5,536 nucleotides of DNA from an uncultured Clostridia bacterium (GTDB lineage: Bacteria; Bacillota_A; Clostridia; Christensenellales; CAG-138): the NCBI GenBank assembly GCA_947302865.1, contig CAMYWS010000090.1:1-5536 (forward strand), written 5' to 3'. The translations under genes and the position numbers were made by a program. Shown piece by piece: positions 1-5,536 of the stretch. The stretch's first letter is position 1. Each line of letters opens with the position of its first letter. Below the pieces are notes generated by a model, which searched no databases, had not been told where the DNA came from, and worked only from the letters and a program-made list of their open reading frames with translations.

Positions 1-60
1 TTCCGAAAAATCCATCCCCAATTCATACTTTTTTCATAAATTCTTCCGATTCCCGGCAGC
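1..60. other. Left flank with no supportable gene
   Basis: Beyond the terminator there is only AT-rich spacer. On the minus strand an ATG at 37 has a GGAAG-like site upstream but stops after four codons. Two further ATGs (26 and 15) run open to the edge without a properly spaced ribosome site. A downstream minus-strand gene may begin near the edge, but this cannot be judged from the few codons visible. Confidence 0.4.
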
Positions 61-87
61 AAAAAGCGGAAGCCCCTCGACTTCCGC
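61..87 (-). terminator. Rho-independent terminator of the operon
   Basis: On the minus strand GCGGAAG (87-81) pairs with CTTCCGC (72-66) around an 8-nt loop and is followed directly by TTTTT (65-61). It lies 66 nt after the DUF4956 stop codon. There is no T-run on the plus-strand side, so it acts in the operon's direction only. Confidence 0.88.
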
Positions 88-153
88 AATGATATTTACC
101 GCCCTTGAAAAGTTGTCAGGAGAACCATCCCTCTGTGTTCCCTGTGTCCGGGA

Positions 154-810
154 TCACAGTCCGGTCTTGGTGTTGTACGCAACGATGTCCACACTGATCA
201 CGCCTTCTTTGCGGGTCAGCGAACGCAGGCAGTCCACCTGCTCGTTCGAAAGTTTCATCTCGGACACTGTCTCCTGCACGCCCTCGGCGCTGGAGCAGGA
301 TTTCAGCTTGCCCTTCGACAGAAGCGGCGAAACCTCGTTAAGCGCAATCGAATCCTCGGTGCGTACGACGACGAGATACAGGTCCTGCTGCGCGACGCGT
401 CCGAAATAATACACGGCAAGAATCAGGATGCCGATGCCGAGCGTTGCCAGTATGGAGACGAGCACAAAACCCGCACCGCAGATGATGCCGTTCACGATCG
501 CCCAGAACATGAACACGGTGTCCATGACGTCCTTGACCGCGGTGCGGAAACGGACGATCGACAGCGCGCCGACCATGCCGAGCGACAGCACGACGTTCGA
601 GGAGATCGCGAGGATCACGGCGGACGTGACGAGGCTCAGCAGCATCAGTGAGAGCGAGAACCGTTTGGAGAACATCACACCCGAATACACGAGCCGGTAA
701 ACAAAGATGATGTAGAGACTCAGCACGAAGCTGAGACCGACGCAAAGCAGCAGGTGGCCGACACTGACCGCGGAAAGCTCTGATGCAAAGAAATCTGTGA
801 TTCGTTCCAT
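154..810 (-). CDS. DUF4956 integral membrane protein
   Basis: This is a 218-residue membrane protein of unknown biochemical function. Hydrophobic segments lie at about 18-39, 51-70, 97-112 and 113-134, giving about four transmembrane helices. Between the second and third lies the family's hallmark stretch GMVGALSIVRFRTAVKDVMDT (within 78-98), a Gly-rich turn with Arg87, Arg89 and Lys93 that probably sits at the cytoplasmic membrane face. Residues about 142-218 form a soluble C-terminal domain with alternating strand and helix character (DLYLVVVRTED; GVISVDIVAYN). The ATG at 810 has AGAGG 6 nt upstream and lies 21 nt after the VTC stop codon. DUF4956 genes commonly sit beside VTC-domain genes, so a role as membrane partner of the polymerase is reasonable but inferred. 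The conserved basic motif could contact an anionic polymer. It is the last gene before the terminator. Confidence 0.9.
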   Translation of the reverse strand: MERITDFFASELSAVSVGHLLLCVGLSFVLSLYIIFVYRLVYSGVMFSKRFSLSLMLLSLVTSAVILAISSNVVLSLGMVGALSIVRFRTAVKDVMDTVFMFWAIVNGIICGAGFVLVSILATLGIGILILAVYYFGRVAQQDLYLVVVRTEDSIALNEVSPLLSKGKLKSCSSAEGVQETVSEMKLSNEQVDCLRSLTRKEGVISVDIVAYNTKTGL

Positions 811-831
811 AGGATACCTCTTGATTTGTAA

Positions 832-1521
832 TTATTCGATGCCGTGCAGACGGGCATAACTAAGTGCGTATTTGGAAAAAGACTGCTGCTGCCGCGGCAC
901 CGTTTCGAGCACGCGGCCGAGCTGCGCCGGGATGCGGTCGTCGGTTTTGATCTCAAGGATCACCGCACCGTTTTCCAGTACCGGGAACGGCGGGCGCATC
1001 GATGAGAAGAACGTGCAAGGCATGCCCGTATAGACCTGCGTGTCCATCGTGATCCGCACGTTGTCGAACCGGTAGGTATACGGCACACGCCGGTAGTCCA
1101 CGACGGCGGCGGGCAAAAGCCGCTGCGACTTCGCCTCTGCATAGAACGCACGGCACAGCGGTTCATCCGCTTCGGCAAGCGCTGCATAGTCGCCCTGCTG
1201 CATCGCCCGTGCGACGGATTCACCGACGATCGTCTGCGTCTTCTTGGTCATGTCCCCGACTTTTTCCTTCTTCTCAAGCCGGATCAGACCGAGGTCGCCG
1301 TTATAGAACCTGAGCCGGTACTTGCACCGGTCCGCTTCGCCGTCCATCTTCTCCCGGAATGCATCGGCGTCCGGCGTATCGAAGTACAGACTGCGAATCT
1401 GATACGCGCCGCTCTTTGCCTGCGCGTCCATGCGCATCAGCGGCGCAATCCGCGCGCGAAGCACCGCGGCCGTATCGAGACTGATGATATATTTCTTTTC
1501 GATCCGGAATCCGTCCTGCAT
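832..1521 (-). CDS. VTC-domain polyphosphate polymerase family protein (CYTH superfamily)
   Basis: This 229-residue protein has no signal peptide or membrane segment, so it is cytoplasmic or peripheral. The triphosphate-tunnel pattern of VTC domains runs throughout. It has RIEKKYI (6-12), SLYFDT (44-49), the basic KYRLRFY (67-73), RLEKKEK (81-87) with Lys93-Lys94, VDYRRVPYTY (141-150), RITMDT (156-161), LEIK (189-192) and SFSKY (214-218). In yeast Vtc4 this fold polymerises the ATP gamma-phosphate into polyphosphate inside a basic tunnel lined by such Lys, Arg and Glu residues. They look intact here, so catalysis is plausible. Yeast VTC subunits also carry SPX and transmembrane domains, and both are absent here, leaving a bare catalytic domain. 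The ATG at 1521 has GGAGG 8 nt upstream, inside the last Gly-Gly codons of the CotH gene. The gap is 4 nt, so translational coupling is likely. A different CYTH activity, such as a triphosphatase, remains possible. Confidence 0.9.
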   Translation of the reverse strand: MQDGFRIEKKYIISLDTAAVLRARIAPLMRMDAQAKSGAYQIRSLYFDTPDADAFREKMDGEADRCKYRLRFYNGDLGLIRLEKKEKVGDMTKKTQTIVGESVARAMQQGDYAALAEADEPLCRAFYAEAKSQRLLPAAVVDYRRVPYTYRFDNVRITMDTQVYTGMPCTFFSSMRPPFPVLENGAVILEIKTDDRIPAQLGRVLETVPRQQQSFSKYALSYARLHGIE

Positions 1522-1525
1522 CGCG

Positions 1526-4500
1526 TCAACCTCCGAAGTAGGCGTTGTATTCGGCGTTGGACAGATGGAGCACTTTTTTGGCGCTCTGCTTCAGTTGCTT
1601 CACCCGGTCCGCCTTCAACAGCCGCTCGATCTGGTTATAGTTGTACAGGTAATCCGTTTGCGGCAGACCCCAGCGCGGAAATTGCCGCAGCGTCTCTGTG
1701 CGGACGGCTTCGTCGAACGAATAGAACAGGGCGAGCACGTCCTCCTGCCGGAACGAGTTTTCGCAATGGTACGCGAGCCGCTTCAGAAGCATGTCCTTGA
1801 ACTCGCTGTTTTTGATCAGCGCCTTCAGAAAGTCCGCGGTCTGGCCGGATTTGAACACGTTATCAAAGCTCGCCGGGTTTTTGAACACGCATTCGACGTC
1901 GTAATACACAAAGTGCCACTTGTTGTCGGTCTCCGAACTCTTGAAATACCGGACGTTTCCGGAGAGATCGGTGTTGTAGCAATACGCCTGAAAGATCGCC
2001 CAGTCGATCAGATCCTCGAGCGCAACGTGCTCCTTGATATACTCGTAACACTCGCTCTTGGACATATCGTGCGTTTTGACATACTTCCAGAGCTGATAGA
2101 TCTCGGTCTTCTTATGATCCTCATACATGTAGCCCTCGAACAGCGTGATGCTGTCCGTTTGCACACCGAGCCGATCCGCAAGCGTCTCCCCGCACAGCGA
2201 TTCCATGAAGTGATAGATCCCCCAGTATTCGCCGTTCAGATAGAGCACGCACGGTACGGAATCCTGCACGAACGTCGTGTCGCGGTACGGCATCGCGAGT
2301 TGCTGCGCAAGCGGCTCGCGGAAAACGCCGTACTTGGAATCCAGTCCCGCTCGGATCTGCAGCTGAGGAAATGTCGACTGCTCGCAATCGTCGCCGAACA
2401 GATCGTACCGGAGCCGACCGCCGTACTGGTCGGAAAAGATCACCCGAAACGACTTTTGTCCGCGGCGGCGGGAAGTCTGCCCGCTGATCCGCACGCCGCA
2501 ATCGTGCGTGATCGTGCCGTTCCCGTCGGTATAGACGATGCACGCTTCCCTCTGCCAGTTTTCCATCGGATGCGAATAGATGCCCTTGGCGCCGTTCAGG
2601 TCGTTCGGCGCCATGATCAGGTTCAGCACCGGCAGCGTATGTCCCTCGTTCACAGTATAGGCAAGCGTCAGCGGCTTGCTCATCCGCTTGTCGTCCTCGA
2701 GCGCCGCCGCCCGTATGACGGAGGTTTGGGACACCCGGATCGGTTCGGTATAGACGTTCGACTTCGTCGTCGGTTTCGACCCGTCGGTCGTATAATAGAC
2801 GGTACCGGTTCCGCTCAATGCAACCGCAAACGTATCGACGTTCTCAAAAACGCCGGAATTGACGGAGGCCGTCGGCATTTCCGTTCGCATGACCGCCGCC
2901 GTGCCGTTCCCGTTCGCCCTGCGGGGGGTCGGGCTCTCATAGAAGTATACGCCGCCCCCGCGGCCGTTGCGGCCGATCGAGCCCTCCGGCGGGACATCGT
3001 AGATATGCAGATAGTCTAGCAACTCGCCCGCGCTGTTGTAAAGGTACACCCGGTCCTCCCCGCCGTTCAGCTTGAACGGTGCGTGGAAGCCGTTCTTGTC
3101 GGTCAGCGACGCGTTGCCGGAGCAATAAACCAGATAGTACGCGCCGCTGTTGAGCATCGTATCCGGCAGCGCGCATTTGAACGGCTCATCGGTATCGTCG
3201 GTCAGATAGTAGCCGGCAAGGTTGATCGGCTCCGCCGCGCTGTTGCGCAGCTCGACCCAGTCGAAATACTCGCCGTTGTTCTTCGCCACGGTCCGGTTCG
3301 CGGGCATCGCCTCGCTGATATAGAGCTCGCCCGCTATGTAAGACTGCAAAAAGAGCTGATACCCTGCGCCGGTGTTCGCATAGCCGGGCGTCGGGCAGTC
3401 GGTTTCGGCAAACGATCCGTCGCCGGTACGGACGAAGGAACGATCCGGTTCCGCCGCCGGATATACAGCGCAGTCCAGAAGCATGCCCGATGCGGAGGAC
3501 AGATATACCGCACCGCCCTTGCTGCTCAGCCCGAACGGCGCGACGATCTCACCGTCGTCGCCGCCTTCCTTGCTGCACCGGATCACGATGAATTCGCCCG
3601 GTGCGAGCGCAACGTCCGGCAGTCGGAAACGCATGAGGTCGCTGTCCCGGTCGGACAGACAGAATGTGCCGGTCATGATCGTATCGTTCGCTGCATTGTA
3701 AAGCTCGACCCAGTCGGCAAATACGCCGTCACCGAATGCGAACGTACATTTGTTGTCCGGCATCACTTCGCTGATCAGAAGCCCGGTGACGACCTGCTGC
3801 TGCATGCGATAGGCGGCAATACCTGCTTCATCGTTGGAGAAGTTCGGCGTCGGCTCGGAATAGCGCGCAGGCAGGATCCCGCCATCATAGACGAGCGAGA
3901 CGTCGGTTTCTGCAGCAACGGTAATCGCTGCACTGTACAGTGTGCCGTCCGGTTTGGTCAGATACACGGTCTCACCGCCTGCAGCAGACAGACTGAACAG
4001 CGCCGCCTGCCCGGTCGGCTCCGTATCGTCGCACGAGATCACGAGGTATCCGCCTGCCGGGATTACCGTCCCATCCGGGAACGTATACCGCACGGACGTG
4101 ACGCTGTCGCTGAGCCCGTAGCCGGAGCAATCGACCTCAGAGTCCGCGGTATTGACCAGTTCGATCCAATCCGGTGCAGCACCGTCCGCAAGCAGCACGG
4201 AACGGTTGGCCGTCATGATTTCACTGAACCGCACGGCGCTGCCGGACATATATGTGTTCAGGCAGTCCTGCCGCCCCTGCTCGTTATTCGCAAAGCCGGG
4301 CGTCGCATACGCGATTGCAATCGGTTCGCCGTCCTCGCGCACGATCGCGCCGTTTTTGGCGCAGGGCACGGTGGTCAGATAATCTGTCAGCACACCGTCC
4401 GCCGTATAGAGAAGCAGCAGTTCGCCGCCGTTGCGCGAAAGCCCAAAATCGGCGTACAGCCCGTCCGTTTGTGAACGCGCACAACGGATCAGGCAGTACC

Positions 4501-5272
4501 CGTCCGGCGCAAGCACGGTCCCGGACGGCACGGCAAACTGCATTCCCTCGATGCCGTCCTGCAGCACGTACCCGCCGATGTTCACCTGCTCGTCCGAGCC
4601 GTTATAAAGCTCTACAATGTCCGTGACAAGCCCGTTTTCGTCGGCAAACAGCGAATTGGACGTGATGACCTCGGAGATCGTAACCGGACCGGACACGGCG
4701 CGCAGGCTCAGTTCGATCCCGGACTGTGCCGGAGCCGCCTCCGTGATGGCTGCGGCGCCCGGCGACGGCTGCGTGGACACGCGGAACTGACCTTTCTCGT
4801 CGCGCTCGGCAGACGTATTGTCCGAAAGCGGGATCGTCATAACGGAATCAATCAGAACATTCTTCCGATTGAGCAGCAGCAATTCTTCCCCGCCAACGCG
4901 TGAGATACCGAAATCGGCGTATTCGTCACCGCCGGAGCGCAGGCAATAGATTACGTAATATCCGTGTCCCTCGATCACGGTTCCCGCCGGAACGGTATAG
5001 CGGGACTTACGGCTGGTGTCGGTCAGCTTGAAACCGCCGATCGAAATTGCCGCGTCGGAAGAATTATACAGCTCAACCCAGTCGGTGCAGACGCCGTTTG
5101 CGTTCGGATAAAGCGTGTTGGATGCCATGTATTCCTGGATCTGCACAGGAAATTTGGACGTACTCTGGTTGCTGCTCAAACGCGAAGAAACCCGGCTTCC
5201 CAGGATCGCCAACCCGATGAGCGCGATCGCCGAGCCGAGAATCAGCAGCAATGCAGTTTTTTTCTTGTGCAT
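1526..5272 (-). CDS. Membrane-anchored extracellular CotH-family kinase with five lamin-tail domains
   Basis: This is a 1248-residue protein, numbered from the ATG at 5272. Residues 1-5 are basic (MHKKK) and residues 6-24 form one hydrophobic segment. No lipobox or clear signal-peptidase site follows, so a signal anchor with the rest outside is likely. Five lamin-tail (LTD) domains follow at about 43-172, 197-329, 347-480, 498-633 and 650-788. Each has a [IV]SE-type first strand, a DW[VI]EL.N motif and a closing PTPG.AN-like motif. Residues about 803-874 resemble the chitobiase C-terminal/Fn3-associated domain (YYTTDGSKPT). The CotH domain starts near 880. It shows GQTSRRRGQKSFRVIF (931-946, candidate nucleotide-binding Lys940), LNGEYWGIYHFMES (1012-1025, Glu1024) and the acidic YYDVECVF (1123-1130). 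Bacillus subtilis CotH is an atypical kinase that phosphorylates spore coat proteins CotB and CotG; the substrate here is unknown. The ATG was chosen because AAGGAG lies 8 nt upstream. An in-frame TTG at 5335 would lie only a few bases from the predicted transcription start. First gene of the operon. Confidence 0.93.
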   Translation of the reverse strand: MHKKKTALLLILGSAIALIGLAILGSRVSSRLSSNQSTSKFPVQIQEYMASNTLYPNANGVCTDWVELYNSSDAAISIGGFKLTDTSRKSRYTVPAGTVIEGHGYYVIYCLRSGGDEYADFGISRVGGEELLLLNRKNVLIDSVMTIPLSDNTSAERDEKGQFRVSTQPSPGAAAITEAAPAQSGIELSLRAVSGPVTISEVITSNSLFADENGLVTDIVELYNGSDEQVNIGGYVLQDGIEGMQFAVPSGTVLAPDGYCLIRCARSQTDGLYADFGLSRNGGELLLLYTADGVLTDYLTTVPCAKNGAIVREDGEPIAIAYATPGFANNEQGRQDCLNTYMSGSAVRFSEIMTANRSVLLADGAAPDWIELVNTADSEVDCSGYGLSDSVTSVRYTFPDGTVIPAGGYLVISCDDTEPTGQAALFSLSAAGGETVYLTKPDGTLYSAAITVAAETDVSLVYDGGILPARYSEPTPNFSNDEAGIAAYRMQQQVVTGLLISEVMPDNKCTFAFGDGVFADWVELYNAANDTIMTGTFCLSDRDSDLMRFRLPDVALAPGEFIVIRCSKEGGDDGEIVAPFGLSSKGGAVYLSSASGMLLDCAVYPAAEPDRSFVRTGDGSFAETDCPTPGYANTGAGYQLFLQSYIAGELYISEAMPANRTVAKNNGEYFDWVELRNSAAEPINLAGYYLTDDTDEPFKCALPDTMLNSGAYYLVYCSGNASLTDKNGFHAPFKLNGGEDRVYLYNSAGELLDYLHIYDVPPEGSIGRNGRGGGVYFYESPTPRRANGNGTAAVMRTEMPTASVNSGVFENVDTFAVALSGTGTVYYTTDGSKPTTKSNVYTEPIRVSQTSVIRAAALEDDKRMSKPLTLAYTVNEGHTLPVLNLIMAPNDLNGAKGIYSHPMENWQREACIVYTDGNGTITHDCGVRISGQTSRRRGQKSFRVIFSDQYGGRLRYDLFGDDCEQSTFPQLQIRAGLDSKYGVFREPLAQQLAMPYRDTTFVQDSVPCVLYLNGEYWGIYHFMESLCGETLADRLGVQTDSITLFEGYMYEDHKKTEIYQLWKYVKTHDMSKSECYEYIKEHVALEDLIDWAIFQAYCYNTDLSGNVRYFKSSETDNKWHFVYYDVECVFKNPASFDNVFKSGQTADFLKALIKNSEFKDMLLKRLAYHCENSFRQEDVLALFYSFDEAVRTETLRQFPRWGLPQTDYLYNYNQIERLLKADRVKQLKQSAKKVLHLSNAEYNAYFGG
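1530..1534 (-). promoter_or_regulatory. Ribosome binding site of the VTC gene inside the CotH 3' end
   Basis: GGAGG on the minus strand is formed by the last two glycine codons of the CotH gene (GGA GGT TGA) and sits 8 nt before the VTC ATG. Ribosomes finishing the first gene would uncover or directly reuse this site. Confidence 0.8.
2909..5146 (-). repeat. Array of five diverged lamin-tail domain repeats within the CotH gene
   Basis: Five protein-level repeats of about 130-140 residues run at nucleotides 5146-4757, 4684-4286, 4234-3833, 3781-3374 and 3325-2909. Shared landmarks are an opening strand (VQIQEYMASN, VTISEVITSN, VRFSEIMTAN, LLISEVMPDN, LYISEAMPAN), then TDWVELYN or a variant, a GY.L.D turn, and a strand ending in a cysteine in all five copies (Cys110, 264, 414, 566, 717). 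A closing TPG.AN-like motif follows in most copies. The repeats are strongly diverged, so this is an old domain duplication rather than a recent DNA tandem repeat. Only short DNA stretches, such as the complement of CTCGACCCAGTCG near the DWVEL codons, remain similar. Bacterial LTDs are presumed to be adhesive or ligand-binding immunoglobulin-like folds; the ligand is unknown. Confidence 0.88.
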
Positions 5273-5280
5273 AGCAGAAA

Positions 5281-5286
5281 CTCCTT
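5281..5286 (-). promoter_or_regulatory. Ribosome binding site that sets the CotH start
   Basis: AAGGAG on the minus strand ends 8 nt before the ATG at 5272. This near-perfect Shine-Dalgarno sequence decides for this ATG over the in-frame TTG at 5335, which has no ribosome site and nearly coincides with the predicted transcription start. Confidence 0.85.
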
Positions 5287-5324
5287 CGGTCGATTCCTGT
5301 CCGACGTTTTCTCCGCCGAATAGC

Positions 5325-5339
5325 GAATTTTTCAAATTC
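5325..5339 (-). promoter_or_regulatory. Perfect inverted repeat at the predicted transcription start
   Basis: GAATTT-TTC-AAATTC on the plus strand is a 6+6-bp palindrome with a 3-nt centre. It falls at about +2 to +18 of the predicted transcript. It could be an operator for a small repressor or a weak hairpin at the RNA 5' end. AT-rich palindromes of this size also arise by chance. Confidence 0.35.
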
Positions 5340-5348
5340 TAATTAAAA

Positions 5349-5377
5349 AGTATACCATTTTTCGACAGTCTTGTAAA
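5349..5377 (-). promoter_or_regulatory. Sigma-A-type promoter of the CotH-VTC-DUF4956 operon
   Basis: On the minus strand, TTTACA (5377-5372) is followed by a 17-bp spacer and TATACT (5354-5349). The -10 is preceded by TG one base upstream (TGGTATACT), an extended -10. Transcription should start near 5340-5343, giving a leader of about 70 nt before the ATG at 5272. Each hexamer differs from consensus at one position and the spacing is ideal. No comparably good promoter was noticed in the short gaps before the two downstream genes, which supports one transcript. Confidence 0.8.
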
Positions 5378-5460
5378 GTGGCGAAATCCGCCCCGAACAA
5401 TGCACAGGCAAAACATGCGTCAAAGGGGCTGTGCCCTTACAATGGTTTTTCAGACTGTCG
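5363..5460. repeat. 98-bp region bounded by a 9-bp inverted repeat, overlapping the operon promoter
   Basis: CGACAGTCT at 5363-5371 and its exact complement AGACTGTCG at 5452-5460 bracket the stretch upstream of the operon. The inner copy lies in the spacer between -35 and -10. Within the bracket are two small stem-loops: AAGGG/CCCTT (5423-5438) and GGCG/CGCC (5380-5392). There is also an imperfect 11-bp direct repeat (5392-5402 and 5434-5444). It may be a small dispersed intergenic element carrying a promoter or a folded regulatory region. No target-site duplication or coding capacity is visible. Confidence 0.45.
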
Positions 5461-5520
5461 GGAACAGCGGCCGCATGCTGCCGGGAATGGCGTCGGATCA
5501 TTTGCGGCGAAACAGTAAAC

Positions 5521-5536
5521 AAAAAGCAGGGGTCTT
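5521..5536 (-). terminator. Possible right arm of an upstream gene's terminator, cut by the window edge
   Basis: On the minus strand the window opens with AAGACCCCTGC followed by TTTTT, which looks like the 3' arm and T-tract of a rho-independent terminator. The pairing 5' arm would lie beyond the window, so this is unproven. If real, it separates the operon from the preceding gene. Confidence 0.3.

Noticed and set aside
23..37. Four-codon reading frame ATG-AAA-AAA-GTA-TGA on the minus strand with an upstream GGAAG
   Set aside because: It is too short to be supported as a leader peptide. The window ends before any gene it might control can be seen.
89..409. Plus-strand open frame opposite the 3' end of the DUF4956 gene
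   Set aside because: It overlaps the terminator and the real gene, has no ribosome site and no recognisable domain.
1430..3019. Long plus-strand open frame (529 codons) antisense to the VTC and CotH genes
   Set aside because: It lies opposite well-recognised domains, has an Arg/Val/Ile-rich composition typical of the antisense of GC-rich genes, and matches no family I recognise. It is a shadow of the minus-strand genes.
3083..4474. Second long plus-strand open frame (463 codons) antisense to the lamin-tail repeats
   Set aside because: Its repeated-looking motifs mirror the LTD repeats on the real coding strand. No ribosome site, promoter or domain supports it.
5273..5335. In-frame TTG start that would extend the CotH protein by 21 residues
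   Set aside because: It has no ribosome site, nearly coincides with the predicted transcription start, and would put a polar stretch ahead of the basic MHKKK signal anchor. The ATG at 5272 has a near-perfect Shine-Dalgarno sequence.
5423..5450. Plus-strand hairpin followed by TTTTT, a possible terminator for a plus-strand gene
   Set aside because: The stem is only about 5 bp and the T-run begins 7 nt after it. No plus-strand gene precedes it. It fits better as part of the repeat-rich promoter region.
1..5536. CRISPR arrays, tRNA, rRNA, transposase or phage genes
   Set aside because: No regularly spaced direct repeats, tRNA-like cloverleaf, rRNA sequence or mobile-element protein motif was seen on either strand.

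Overview
The window looks like chromosomal DNA from a GC-rich anaerobic Firmicute of the Clostridia (Oscillospiraceae/Ruminococcaceae-like). This rests on the gene set, strong AGGAG-type ribosome binding sites, a sigma-A-type promoter and the family combination. The exact taxon cannot be fixed from the sequence.

Layout: almost everything is one three-gene operon on the minus strand, read from right to left. A promoter (-35 TTTACA, 17-bp spacer, extended -10 TGGTATACT) lies at about 5349-5377. It is followed by a ~70-nt leader and three closely packed genes. The first (5272-1526) is a very large membrane-anchored extracellular protein with five tandem lamin-tail domains, a chitobiase-C-terminal-like (Fn3-associated) domain and a C-terminal CotH kinase domain. 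The second (1521-832) is a cytoplasmic VTC-type polyphosphate polymerase domain protein of the CYTH/triphosphate-tunnel superfamily. The third (810-154) is a DUF4956 integral membrane protein. The intergenic gaps are 4 and 21 nt, and a rho-independent terminator at 87-61 closes the unit. The left flank (1-60) and right flank (5378-5536) hold no supportable gene. The right flank carries a compact set of inverted and direct repeats next to the promoter.

How the genes may work together: the neighbourhood CotH / VTC / DUF4956 is, from memory, recurrent in Clostridia, but as far as I know its physiological role is not established. The families suggest that a soluble CYTH polymerase makes polyphosphate (or another phosphate polymer) from a nucleotide triphosphate at the inner face of the membrane. 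The small DUF4956 protein would give it a membrane partner, possibly a conduit. The CotH protein would act outside the cell, on surface proteins or polymers bound by its lamin-tail domains. The link between intracellular phosphate-polymer chemistry and an extracellular atypical kinase is inference, and it is the most interesting question here.
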